This document shows, one piece after another, positions 7,477-14,636 of a stretch of 17,101 bases of DNA. The stretch comes from UBA2979 sp963694535. Lineage in GTDB: Bacteria > Chloroflexota > Dehalococcoidia > UBA2979. A model generated the notes under the pieces. It searched no databases. It was not told the DNA's origin and worked only from the letters and a program-made list of their open reading frames with translations. Location: contig CAVODE010000039.1 of NCBI GenBank assembly GCA_963694535.1, forward strand, positions 1 through 17,101, read 5' to 3'. Position 1 is the stretch's first letter. Every line of letters starts with the position of its first letter. The translations under genes and the position numbers were made by a program.

Positions 7477-8733
7477 ATGGTTGATCGTAAGTTGCACAGA
7501 GCTTTTGTTACGGGAGTTGGTGCAGTGACTCCAATTGGGGTGACGGCTGATTTATTTTGGGAAGGTTTGTGCTCTGGCAAAAATGGGATAGGCCGGGTCA
7601 CAAATTTTGATCCAGTAGATCACATCGTGCAAATAGCTGGAGAGGTTACAAATTTCGATCCGGAGTTATATTTAGAACGCCGGGTGGCAAGACGAACTGG
7701 ACGATTCGCCCAATTTTCAGCGGCAGCAGGAATTCAGGCATTTCAGGATTCTGGACTAGCTATAGATCAGCTCAATAAGGATGATATAGGGGTAGTGGTT
7801 GCAACATCTGGTGATGCTATGGCTATGGGTCCTGAGTGGGAAAAATATTTAGATAAAGGATCCAGAGGTGTTGACCCTTTTATTATCACGCGAATGGGCC
7901 AGCACATGGCGTCGGCGCGACTTGCTCGCGAGCTTGGGATTAGAGGCCCAAATACAACAATTAATACAGCTTGTGCATCGGGAACTGATGCTCTTGGTCA
8001 TGCCCTGAATTTAATTCGACTCGGTCAAGCCAGTGCTATTTTAACTGGTGGTGCTGAGGCAATGATTACGCCGCTAGCTCTATCTTCTATGGGAAGGATG
8101 GGTGCGCTTTCAAAGAATAATGCAAATCCCGAGCACGCTTCTCGGCCATTTGATCTTGGGCGAGATGGTTTCATTCTAGGTGAGGGCGCCGGTATTCTGA
8201 TGCTCGAAAGCGAAGAGTCAGCTGTCTCGAGGGGGGCACATATTTATTGTGAATTGGCCGGGGTTGGCTGGTCATTTGATGCAACAGATGACACTGCACC
8301 TGATCCTCAGGGGCAGGCACTTGCAATGAGTAGAGCCATATCAGATGCGGGCATAAGTGCTAGTGAAATCGACTATATAAATGCCCACGGCACGTCGACG
8401 CAGTACAACGATAGAACTGAGACTCAAGCGATAAAAATTGCATTGGAAGAGCACGCATATGACGTAAATATATCGTCCACAAAATCTATGACTGGGCACT
8501 TAGCTGCAGGTGCGGGAGGTATCGAGGCAGTGGCTAGTGTTTTAGCTCTTTCAAATAATATAATCCCACCAACGATAAACTACGACCAACCAGATCCAGA
8601 CTGCGATCTTAAAATTACGCCAAACGAAGCAATTTCTGCTGAAATTAATGTGGTTTTGTCAAATTCGTTTGGTCTCGGTGGGCAAAACGCGTCCGTTGTG
8701 TTTAAGTCCTATGTATCACATCTAGCGGATTAG
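7477..8733 (+). CDS. fabF: Beta-ketoacyl-ACP synthase, FabF/KAS II type
   Basis: This 418-aa condensing enzyme extends acyl chains by decarboxylative Claisen condensation with malonyl-ACP. The catalytic triad is complete: nucleophile C166 in NTACASGTDALG, H304 in INAHGTST, and H341 in SSTKSMTGHLAAGAGG with K336. The glycine-rich end SNSFGLGGQNASVVF (395-409) is standard. The start used is the ATG at 7477 with GAGAGA just upstream; an out-of-frame ATG four bases earlier opens only a three-codon frame. No acpP, fabD or fabG is adjacent, so it may be a housekeeping fabF that has moved or a specialised paralogue. The stop overlaps by 4 bp the stop of the convergent hydrolase. Confidence 0.93.
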   Translation: MVDRKLHRAFVTGVGAVTPIGVTADLFWEGLCSGKNGIGRVTNFDPVDHIVQIAGEVTNFDPELYLERRVARRTGRFAQFSAAAGIQAFQDSGLAIDQLNKDDIGVVVATSGDAMAMGPEWEKYLDKGSRGVDPFIITRMGQHMASARLARELGIRGPNTTINTACASGTDALGHALNLIRLGQASAILTGGAEAMITPLALSSMGRMGALSKNNANPEHASRPFDLGRDGFILGEGAGILMLESEESAVSRGAHIYCELAGVGWSFDATDDTAPDPQGQALAMSRAISDAGISASEIDYINAHGTSTQYNDRTETQAIKIALEEHAYDVNISSTKSMTGHLAAGAGGIEAVASVLALSNNIIPPTINYDQPDPDCDLKITPNEAISAEINVVLSNSFGLGGQNASVVFKSYVSHLAD

Positions 8734-9587
8734 ATTACGGGTAGCGACTGAAGAAATTCGCGAATATTCAGCGAGAGAGTTCCAGGATCATCAGTCGGGA
8801 TATGGTGACCTACTTCTTCAATGAGTGATATACGAGCATTCGCCATGCGTCTGCTAAGACGTTTAACTGACTCGGGAGTGTACATGTCGGTTTTGCCACC
8901 ACGAACGATCATGACTGGGCAAACTACCTTTTCTGCACTTTCTCCAAGATCAGCAAGGCGTCGTTGACCTGGATCAGGATCTGGTGGCCTTATTGTTGGA
9001 TTGCGGAACGAGTTATCAAAGTTCCAAATCCAAGTTCCATCAGGAGTCTCAGTAAATGTTGCCAACGCTCTCCTGTGAATTTGATCAGGCGCAGCATAGC
9101 TCTGATATTCGTACAGAGCATTAGCAGCCTCTGATAGCGAATTGAATTCGTCGCCAGACTTTAGAAGTCTCTTTAGTCTTTCGACTCCGCTTCTGAGCAT
9201 ATCGCCTGCAGTTTCGACTAACACCAGTGCGGAAACAATATCTGGCCGGTCGGCAGCGTAACATATTGCATTTGCACCACCCATCGAGTGCCCAATTAAC
9301 GTCACGGTTTCTAACTCAAGTAGCTCGATAATCGTGTGGATATCATCAACTTGACTCGTTCTTGAATAGTCATGATCTGGATCAATATCTGATTGACCGT
9401 GACCTCTTTGATCTAGCGCGATTACTCGAAAATCCTTGGCGAGCTCTTCTGCGACTTCATCCCAAATTCTTGAAGTTGCAGCGAACCCATGCAGGAAAAT
9501 TAAAGCATGCTTGTCTTTTGCATTTCCCCATTCTCGATAATGTAACTGGAGTCGATTTACTTGAATAAATTCACTTTTAACGGCCAT
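8730..9587 (-). CDS. Alpha/beta hydrolase
   Basis: This 285-aa protein is a classic alpha/beta hydrolase. LIFLHGFAAT (29-38) forms the oxyanion region, ALDQRGHGQSD (57-67) is typical, and the nucleophile elbow GHSMGG places S101. The acid is probably D234 in RGGKTD and the base H261 in EEVGHHIP. The segment 130-205 is the variable cap domain that sets the substrate. No signal peptide is present, so it is cytoplasmic. It could be an esterase, an epoxide hydrolase-like or a C-C bond hydrolase; the sequence does not decide. The ATG lies at 9587, with TGAGTGAGGAC upstream giving a GAGG ribosome site. Its promoter region (9588-9801) is shared with the divergent HTH gene. Confidence 0.92.
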   Translation of the reverse strand: MAVKSEFIQVNRLQLHYREWGNAKDKHALIFLHGFAATSRIWDEVAEELAKDFRVIALDQRGHGQSDIDPDHDYSRTSQVDDIHTIIELLELETVTLIGHSMGGANAICYAADRPDIVSALVLVETAGDMLRSGVERLKRLLKSGDEFNSLSEAANALYEYQSYAAPDQIHRRALATFTETPDGTWIWNFDNSFRNPTIRPPDPDPGQRRLADLGESAEKVVCPVMIVRGGKTDMYTPESVKRLSRRMANARISLIEEVGHHIPTDDPGTLSLNIREFLQSLPVI

Positions 9588-9656
9588 CGGTCCTCACTCA
9601 AATTTTACTAATTTCACAGAAGGTTATCGTACAGTCTCCCGTGACTATGGGGACAG

Positions 9657-9676
9657 TACTCTTATTCCTAAGAGTA
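9657..9676. promoter_or_regulatory. 8-bp dyad, candidate operator, with related TACTCT copies downstream
   Basis: TACTCTTA and its exact complement TAAGAGTA flank TTCC. The hexamer TACTCT recurs at 9719-9724 and 9775-9780, the last within a TACT-N5-AGTA dyad that overlaps the HTH gene's promoter. It lies between the divergent hydrolase and HTH genes. No T-run follows on either strand, so an operator is likelier than a terminator. The binding protein is unknown; the HTH protein next door is the first candidate. Confidence 0.45.
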
Positions 9677-9759
9677 AACTTATCAGTAAATACACCTTAT
9701 CGGTACTGGATTCTAAAGTACTCTGAGCTGATGCAATTAAAGTACAATTGGCTAGGCGC

Positions 9760-9791
9760 TTGTACTAATTACACTACTCTTTTAGTATAAA
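9760..9791 (+). promoter_or_regulatory. Candidate promoter of the HTH gene
   Basis: TATAAA at 9786-9791 is a good -10 hexamer, and the overlapping TAGTAT at 9783-9788 is an alternative placed 17 bases after TTGTAC (9760-9765). Either gives a start site near 9796-9799, only a few bases before the GTG at 9802, which argues that the ATG at 9826 with its own Shine-Dalgarno is the real start codon. Confidence 0.4.
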
Positions 9792-9825
9792 GGGTGCAGC
9801 GGTGGGGTTTTGGGAGCTAGCTGCA

Positions 9826-10041
9826 ATGCCAGAGAATCCATTTGACGATTATATCGACCTAGATCAAGCTGCACGAGATTTAGAAGTTCATCAGCAAACG
9901 GTACGCAGACAAATCAAGGGCGGAAACTTGCCAGCCACAAAAATCGGCGGTAAATATTGGATTCAGTTAGATAAATACAGACAATTTAAAGCAAATTATG
10001 ACAGCCGTCCTGGAAGAAAACGTGTTCCAAGGCTTATTTAG
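9826..10041 (+). CDS. Excisionase/MerR-like helix-turn-helix DNA-binding protein
   Basis: This 71-aa protein is almost entirely one winged HTH of the excisionase-type (HTH_17) family. It has IDLDQAARDLEVHQQTVRRQIKGG for the HTH and the wing LPATKIGGKYWIQLDKYRQF, followed by a basic end with SRPGRKRVPR. I chose the ATG at 9826 because GGGAG at 9812-9816 is nine bases upstream; a GTG at 9802 would add eight residues with little support and lies beside the predicted transcription start. Such proteins act as excisionases, antitoxin-like repressors or simple regulators. No integrase or attachment site is visible, so regulation, perhaps autoregulation through the dyads upstream, is the better guess. 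Its 3' end overlaps by 8 bp the convergent 249-aa gene. Confidence 0.82.
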   Translation: MPENPFDDYIDLDQAARDLEVHQQTVRRQIKGGNLPATKIGGKYWIQLDKYRQFKANYDSRPGRKRVPRLI

Positions 10042-10783
10042 AATTTCTTTCCAGTAATCCGAAAATGCGTGACCGTTCTAAAATCTCGGCCGCTCCTATG
10101 CCTTCAATTTCTTTATCAACTGTGTCAGAGAGCTGTTTTATAGCTAGGTGGGCTCGCTCGTCATTTATCCTGATGAGTGGCTCGACGATATTCCACCGCG
10201 AGCAACCAACGTATCGGTCAGGTGATTGACTAACATGGACTGCCCAGTCCAAGGCTCGTTCCTTAACATCGTAGTGAGAAAAGAGCCTGTAACCTAAATC
10301 CCATGCACCTGAATTTTGGTAGTAAGTGGGGTCCCAATTAATCGCGAGTGGTATATCTGAATGATTTTGTGGATCTAGCGCTATCAACCAGAGAGAATGA
10401 GCGAGCACTAAAGGCGTAGTTATGTATTCACCTTTGACACACCATGTATTGGCATAGGCGTCACCAAGAGCGCCTTGCACGCGTCGATCAACGTGTAGAC
10501 CGGCTGCCACGAGCAGTCTAGTGATGAGAATGTGTGCGAGTAACTTGGCCTCATTAGGTGTAGAAGTGAATTCTCCACTCGGTAAAACTATTCTTTGGTT
10601 ATCTTCATCAGCAAACCCGCTAAACGTGCTATCAATCCCTTGCTCAACCCCGAATGCGTTTTTTTCGCCAAATAGACTTAGGAGTTGGTCTAACAGGGAT
10701 ATGTCGTTGGACACTTGGCCATCACGAATTGATGGCCAAGTGTCCAAGACTATTTCAATTGTGGTTTTAGTTTGTTCTTGCAT
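10034..10783 (-). CDS. Unrecognised 249-aa protein
   Basis: I do not recognise this family. The 249-residue frame has an ordinary charged composition with no signal peptide or membrane helix. Visible stretches are KLLAHILITRLLVAAGLHVDRR (starting at 80), a Trp/Tyr-rich middle (WDPTYYQNSGAWDLGYRLFSHYD, around 149-171, key W149, W160, Y164), and C195 in VGCSRWN. The C-terminal third is helical and acidic. The ATG at 10783 has AGGT at a seven-base spacing. Codons 12-27 coincide with a very strong inverted repeat, which would fold at the start of the mRNA. It diverges from the DUF192 gene (62-bp gap) and converges on the HTH gene with an 8-bp overlap. A scaffold or enzyme cannot be distinguished. 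Confidence 0.75.
   Translation of the reverse strand: MQEQTKTTIEIVLDTWPSIRDGQVSNDISLLDQLLSLFGEKNAFGVEQGIDSTFSGFADEDNQRIVLPSGEFTSTPNEAKLLAHILITRLLVAAGLHVDRRVQGALGDAYANTWCVKGEYITTPLVLAHSLWLIALDPQNHSDIPLAINWDPTYYQNSGAWDLGYRLFSHYDVKERALDWAVHVSQSPDRYVGCSRWNIVEPLIRINDERAHLAIKQLSDTVDKEIEGIGAAEILERSRIFGLLERNSK
10703..10750. repeat. Long inverted repeat (17 bp perfect, plus 3 bp after one bulge)
   Basis: The left arm 10707-10723 (TTGGACACTTGGCCATC) is exactly complementary to the right arm 10731-10747, around a 7-base spacer 10724-10730. One bulged G (10706) then allows three more pairs, 10703-10705 with 10748-10750. It lies wholly inside the early codons of the 249-aa gene. Neither strand has a T-run after it, so it is not a simple terminator. 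No other copy is seen in the window. Confidence 0.9.
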
Positions 10784-10845
10784 AAGTTCGACCTATGTTA
10801 ATACTTAAACTCAGTAAAATACTTATCTGTCATGGGAGATGATAT

Positions 10846-11379
10846 ATGCGACCGATACTATTTATTCTCATGTGTGCTTTGTTGGCCAATTGTAATAATT
10901 TAAGTAACCAGCCAGATAAATCACATTTGCCGGTCAGTAATTCCTCAATAATTTCCAATGTACCAAGTGAAGACTCAATATCGGCAACAAAACCCTACGT
11001 TATGTTTGTGCGGGATGGGAAGAGCCTGTCAAGGCTAGACGTAGAAATCCCTTTGCCTAGTGAGTATTCAACTGGTTTTTCTGAGCGAAGTAAGATCGGT
11101 AATCGAGGCATGCTCTTTCTTTACCCAAATGGACAAACTGGACCATTTTGGATGCAAGATACCCATTTTAATTTAGCTATCGCATGGATTGATATAGATA
11201 ATAAAATTATAGGTATCGATACTATGATCGCGGACACAGAGATATATCATCATCCACCCGGCAAGTACTTCGCGGCGCTGGAAGTTCCAGAGAGATGGTA
11301 CATTACTAACGGAATTCAAATTGGTGACACTGTCATTTTCTACTACGATCCAAGTGATGTAGGCCTTAAAGAGCGATAG
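10846..11379 (+). CDS. DUF192 family lipoprotein
   Basis: This 177-aa protein has a hydrophobic signal (PILFILMCALLAN) ending at C16, in a lipobox LLANC with asparagine at -1, which is unusual but tolerated in some lipoproteins. After a Ser/Asn-rich linker (17-50) comes the DUF192 domain: RSKIGNRGMLFLYP (81-94), GPFWMQDTHFNLAIAWID (99-116) and IADTEIYHHPPGKYFAALEVPERW, close to the family pattern R-x-GMLF and fWM.dT..pLDiiw. DUF192 proteins are secreted or exported and of uncertain function. A strong Shine-Dalgarno GGGAG (10834-10838) is seven bases before the ATG, with a TAAAAT -10-like hexamer at 10815-10820. The gene stands alone between two unrecognised genes. Confidence 0.88.
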   Translation: MRPILFILMCALLANCNNLSNQPDKSHLPVSNSSIISNVPSEDSISATKPYVMFVRDGKSLSRLDVEIPLPSEYSTGFSERSKIGNRGMLFLYPNGQTGPFWMQDTHFNLAIAWIDIDNKIIGIDTMIADTEIYHHPPGKYFAALEVPERWYITNGIQIGDTVIFYYDPSDVGLKER

Positions 11380-11435
11380 AGTTGTGACTGACAATCACTA
11401 GATTTTCACGGACCAAATGAAGTGTTGTAAAGGTT

Positions 11436-11449
11436 AGGAGACTGATTTG
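11436..11449 (+). promoter_or_regulatory. Shine-Dalgarno that selects a TTG start
   Basis: AGGAG at 11436-11440 is six bases before TTG at 11447. The first ATG, at 11456, is 15 bases from it, too far for normal initiation. This favours UUG as the start of the following gene. Confidence 0.55.
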
Positions 11450-11740
11450 TCAGACATGACGATAGTCGCGAAATTGCTGGATGATTTCGGAGATAATTGG
11501 CACTGGGTGGTACTTCACGATGTTGAGCCTCGAGACGAGACTCATTTTTGGGCTTCACATATAGATACGATTTGTGGGGTGATACTGGATGAGGGGGGAT
11601 CCGTGGCAGAGCTGATAGACACTGGAGCTCCGGACGAGCCGGACTGCAGCATGTGCCGGTCTGGTGGCTCAGGGCTAAGCGCGAGTATTCTACAAGAAGC
11701 TGAAAAAATTCTTGAGGTAGCGATACCGAGCAATTCATAG
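11447..11740 (+). CDS. Unrecognised 97-aa protein with CxxC motif, probable TTG start
   Basis: This small acidic protein is not one I recognise. It opens MSDMTIVAKLLDDFGDNWHWVV, then has a Trp/His-rich part and a cysteine pair C67-x2-C70 (DCSMC) before a Gly/Ser stretch and a C-terminal helix (79-92); C43 is the only other cysteine. The CxxC could bind metal or act in thiol exchange, but a single pair in a short protein is thin evidence. No signal peptide or membrane helix is seen. The start is TTG at 11447 because AGGAG is six bases upstream; ATG at 11456 would shorten it by three residues. The opposite-strand frames here are Ser/Pro/Leu-rich shadows. It converges on the HAD gene, 47 bp away. 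Confidence 0.7.
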   Translation: MSDMTIVAKLLDDFGDNWHWVVLHDVEPRDETHFWASHIDTICGVILDEGGSVAELIDTGAPDEPDCSMCRSGGSGLSASILQEAEKILEVAIPSNS

Positions 11741-11787
11741 AGACAATTTTTTCTGACCTAGTATAAAGAATTTAGGCAATGAATAAT

Positions 11788-12207
11788 TTATGCAAGGGCA
11801 AGCTCTCGGATAGCGGCGAGTACCTTTAGTAGCTCTTCATCATCCGGACCAGCCTCATCAGGGATGTGATAGCCGACGAACGCATCGACTACCGATTTGT
11901 GATCGTCGATTACGAAGTCTGGCATTACGTTCACACCAAGTGGCTCAAGTTTTGCGTGGTGGTCCTCAAGAGGCTTGATAAAGTAATCTTCCACCAATTC
12001 GTCTAGCTCATGCCGACGCATGTCCCAGCGACGAATGCCAACACCTGACCAAATATAGATGGTGTGTCCTTCTTGAATTAGAGTTTCAAATACATCGCGG
12101 GTATGATTCCGAAGTTTTCCATTCCACATGATGAGAGTGTTGTCGACATCAAAAAACACATTTAGAGGTTTGTATGAGTTTTCAGAGGCAGTGCTATTTT
12201 GAGTCAT
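11788..12207 (-). CDS. HAD-superfamily hydrolase
   Basis: This 139-aa protein is a compact HAD-type phosphohydrolase without a cap domain. Motif I is FFDVDNTL with nucleophile D20 and acid D22; motif II is IWSG with S54; motif IV is DFVIDD with D101 and D102. K86 in HHAKLEP may serve as motif III. The order and spacing are right, so an active phosphatase is plausible; the substrate is unknown. It is the last gene of a leftward group after the alpha/beta hydrolase (13-bp gap) and PaaI-like thioesterase. The ribosome site before the ATG is weak (GGAC at 10 bases), so translational coupling to the gene before is likely. Confidence 0.87.
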   Translation of the reverse strand: MTQNSTASENSYKPLNVFFDVDNTLIMWNGKLRNHTRDVFETLIQEGHTIYIWSGVGIRRWDMRRHELDELVEDYFIKPLEDHHAKLEPLGVNVMPDFVIDDHKSVVDAFVGYHIPDEAGPDDEELLKVLAAIRELALA

Positions 12208-12220
12208 ATTTATAGTCCAA

Positions 12221-12991
12221 TCATATTGTTTTAAGAAAATTACTAACTAGTTCATTAAAAAGTGCTGGATTTTCAAAATATACCGAGTGACCTAAGTTGT
12301 CCAATTCGAGGTAAGTCGCTCCATCAATGATATTGGCGAATGCTTGGATTAGAGGAGCAGGGATGACGACATCTTCTTTGCCTACCAACGCCAGCATAGG
12401 TACTGAGAGCTTGACTACGTCTTCGAGCGTAGGGGTGTCGGCACCAACAGCTGTAATATTTGGGTTTCTTGGCGGATTGAGGTTTGCTATTTGTTGATAG
12501 AGGAATGTGAACTGAGGATGCTCTTGTTTGAATTGATTTCCGATTGCACGTTGTTCTAAAGCGAGGGGAGCAGATGACTCTTTCAATGATTCAGCAAGAG
12601 CTTTCTGCTCCGGCCAATCAAAGAATCCCCACGTTCCACCCATTACAAGGCCCCAGACTCTTTCTGGGTATTTAAGTGAGAGGCCTAGCCCGGTCCGACC
12701 TCCCATTGATTGGCATATGAGGCCCACACTTTCTAGTTCAAGTTCGTCAATTAGTAGTTTTAGGTCTTCAACGAATAGAGATCCACCCTGTTGGCTTTTA
12801 TCTTCCGACCAACAAAACCCTCGGTGATCGATAGTGACACAGCGGTAGTTTCTAGAGAAATACGGAATTTGCTGCCACCAAGAGATATGATTTCCTGCGG
12901 CGCCATGAAGAAAAATGAGAGTTGGCGCGCCCTCTGGTCCCGAGTGGTCTTCATAGTAAAGATCGCAGCCACCTACGTCTAAATACGTCAT
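12221..12991 (-). CDS. Alpha/beta hydrolase with a modified nucleophile elbow
   Basis: This 256-aa enzyme has LIFLHGAAGNHISWW (25-39) for the oxyanion region and TIDHRGFCWSE (53-63). Its nucleophile elbow is CQSMGG with S95, so the first glycine of the usual G-x-S-x-G is a cysteine (C93). D207 in GKEDVVIP and H235 in NLGHSVYFE complete the triad. The cap is about 118-190. It resembles the small carboxylesterase/lactonase group, but the substrate is not readable. It sits between the PaaI-like thioesterase (48 bp) and the HAD hydrolase (13 bp) on the same strand, so the three probably form an operon that trims or recycles acyl or ester compounds. Confidence 0.9.
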   Translation of the reverse strand: MTYLDVGGCDLYYEDHSGPEGAPTLIFLHGAAGNHISWWQQIPYFSRNYRCVTIDHRGFCWSEDKSQQGGSLFVEDLKLLIDELELESVGLICQSMGGRTGLGLSLKYPERVWGLVMGGTWGFFDWPEQKALAESLKESSAPLALEQRAIGNQFKQEHPQFTFLYQQIANLNPPRNPNITAVGADTPTLEDVVKLSVPMLALVGKEDVVIPAPLIQAFANIIDGATYLELDNLGHSVYFENPALFNELVSNFLKTI

Positions 12992-13039
12992 AGTTTTCCT
13001 TCGAGTCAGTAACTCTGCGTTGACAGGTTATCGGCTTAT

Positions 13040-13558
13040 TTAGTTGGTGTCTAAGGAAGAGAGCGTATATCCGCCATCGTTCATATGACTCCAGCCAAGT
13101 TGGCTCGCTAAATTTTCTTGTTGGTCGACGGGAAGTTTGAGATACAGGGCTTTACTTTGAACAAGGATTTTATTTTTTACAGATCTGATATCTGCGGTCA
13201 CATTTACCCTTCGGCCAGTATGCTTAATAACTGAAGCGGCTACCAACAAGGAATCATCAGTAGTGACGCTTGACCGGTATTTAATCTCTAGCTTAGCGGT
13301 CACTCCAAGTACACCAAGTTGAGACCATAGCGCCCAAGCCATAGCTTCGTCGATTAGCGATGCAAGAATCCCGCCATGCATGATACCGGGAAATCCTTGA
13401 TCGTCAGTTCGCGGATCATAAAGTGACTCAACCGAACCATCATCGAGTCGGTTGAATTTCATGCCTAGGCCTGCATTATTGTGAATTCCACAGGCGAAGC
13501 AGACTTGATTATAGAAATTATCTGGGAATTGGTTAGTATTTCGAGCTCTTGTGTTCAT
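13040..13558 (-). CDS. PaaI/YbdB-like hotdog-fold thioesterase
   Basis: This 172-aa protein is a hotdog-fold acyl-CoA thioesterase. It begins with a CFACGIHNNAGLGMKF box (20-35; C20, C23), common in this group, then the hotdog helix with GIMHGGILASLIDEAMAWAL (58-77), where D70/E71 are the likely catalytic acids beside HGG. The strands LEIKYRSSVTTDDSLLVAASV and KALYLKLP complete the core. It cleaves acyl-CoA to free acid and CoA; the chain type is not readable. Residues 145-172 extend past the core. It is the first gene of the leftward group before the alpha/beta hydrolase and HAD hydrolase, and diverges from yqhQ (120-bp gap). Confidence 0.92.
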   Translation of the reverse strand: MNTRARNTNQFPDNFYNQVCFACGIHNNAGLGMKFNRLDDGSVESLYDPRTDDQGFPGIMHGGILASLIDEAMAWALWSQLGVLGVTAKLEIKYRSSVTTDDSLLVAASVIKHTGRRVNVTADIRSVKNKILVQSKALYLKLPVDQQENLASQLGWSHMNDGGYTLSSLDTN

Positions 13559-13678
13559 TAGGATCCTTCGCCTGAAGCCGAGAATTGATGAATATATTTT
13601 TTAATGATAGGTCTAAGCGGTGAAGTGTCATAATCTTATTGAGATTGAAGACCTGAGAATATTATTGGAGTTAGATTC

Positions 13679-14584
13679 ATGTCCCAAAAAACGGAGAGTA
13701 GCGGACCGATTCTTGGCGGGCAGGCCGTAGTCGAGGGAATTATGATTCGAGGCGCACATAGCGTCACCATTGCGGTAAAGAGTCCCAGTCAATCAATATT
13801 AGTCAAAAGTGAAGAACTAAATAACTTCTTTGCAGGTCGATTACGATCTATTCCCTTTATACGTGGAGTTATTGTTCTGACCGAAACTTTGGTGCTTGGT
13901 CTTCGTGCACTTACATGGTCTTCTGCGGTAGCAACTGGCGATATTGAACAGGAAGATCAGGAGGCTGGACTGACGATTCTTGATTGGATAATTTTTGTTT
14001 TAGCGTTTGGAACCGGCCTTGCTATATTTTTCGCAGGTCCGGTTCTCGCAACTAGTTGGCTTGAGAATTTTTTTGCAGACTGGGTTGCGGTGTTATGTGA
14101 AGGAGTCCTCCGTATTATTTTCTTGCTCGTTTATATTTGGTTAATTGGTCATTTATCTGACGTCGAGCGAATGTTTCAGTTTCACGGTGCCGAACATATG
14201 GCGATAGCTGCGGCTGAGACGCGTACACCACTCACAAATCAGAACGTAAGAAATTTTTCTAGGTTGCACCCAAGATGTGGAACTTCATTCTTACTAACTG
14301 TCGCGCTGGTATCGGTAGTGATATTCACATTCGCTGGTAGTGATCCTCTTTGGTGGCGGATGTTATCGCGTTTGATGTTGATTCCAGCGGTGGCAAGTGT
14401 GGCCTATGAAGGTATACGACTGGCAGACAAGTTTCAAGGTTTTTTCCTTGTCAAATTGATTTCCAGTGGCAATCTTAATTTGCAGAAATTAACTACTAGG
14501 GTTCCCGATGATGAGCACATCGATCTAGCAATAGTTGCTGTATCAAGAGCTCAGGCATTTGAGGAGACTGTTATCGATCGTTAG
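13679..14584 (+). CDS. yqhQ: YqhQ / DUF1385 membrane protein
   Basis: This 301-aa protein is a member of the DUF1385 (YqhQ) family, whose function is unknown. Diagnostic motifs are GGQAVVEGIMIRG (13-25), FHGAEHMA (168-175), HPRCGTSF (197-204) and LQKLTTRVPDDEHIDLAI (268-285). Two hydrophobic regions (102-125 and 137-158) and a later pair (203-220, 229-246) make it a polytopic membrane protein. Most relatives have HGAEHK; the lysine is M174 here. GGAG at 13667-13670 lies eight bases before the ATG. Gene neighbours in other phyla (elongation factor P, release factor or prmC genes) are absent here. Confidence 0.93.
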   Translation: MSQKTESSGPILGGQAVVEGIMIRGAHSVTIAVKSPSQSILVKSEELNNFFAGRLRSIPFIRGVIVLTETLVLGLRALTWSSAVATGDIEQEDQEAGLTILDWIIFVLAFGTGLAIFFAGPVLATSWLENFFADWVAVLCEGVLRIIFLLVYIWLIGHLSDVERMFQFHGAEHMAIAAAETRTPLTNQNVRNFSRLHPRCGTSFLLTVALVSVVIFTFAGSDPLWWRMLSRLMLIPAVASVAYEGIRLADKFQGFFLVKLISSGNLNLQKLTTRVPDDEHIDLAIVAVSRAQAFEETVIDR

Positions 14585-14600
14585 CTATTTTTAAAATACT

Positions 14601-14636
14601 CAACAGCCGTAGCGATAAAGCTGAGTTGCCGCTACG
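14601..14636. repeat. Interleaved inverted repeats (pseudoknot-capable)
   Basis: CGTAGCG (14608-14614) is complementary to CGCTACG (14630-14636) across a 15-base loop. CAACAGC (14601-14607) can pair with GCT-GA-GTTG (14620-14628), with a two-base bulge. The pairs interleave, so they exclude each other or form a pseudoknot. The site lies 17 bases after the yqhQ stop and 40 bases before the synthetase start. It has no T-run, so a classical terminator is unlikely. Confidence 0.35.

Noticed and set aside
9802..9828. GTG at 9802 as start of the HTH gene
   Set aside because: It lies only 11 bases after the likely -10 element; the ATG at 9826 has GGGAG at a suitable distance and begins just before the fold.
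10521..10808. Rightward ORF opposite the 249-aa gene
   Set aside because: Its resemblance to the minus-strand protein (DTWPS, DGQVS) arises only from the inverted repeat; the rest is low-complexity shadow sequence.
11406..11738. Leftward ORF opposite the 97-aa gene
   Set aside because: Its Ser/Pro/Leu-rich composition is typical of a shadow frame and it lacks a ribosome site; the rightward frame has AGGAG.
9588..11740. Integrated element or toxin-antitoxin module around the excisionase-like gene
   Set aside because: No integrase, transposase, terminal repeats or duplicated tRNA end is visible, and the HTH gene has no same-strand small partner.
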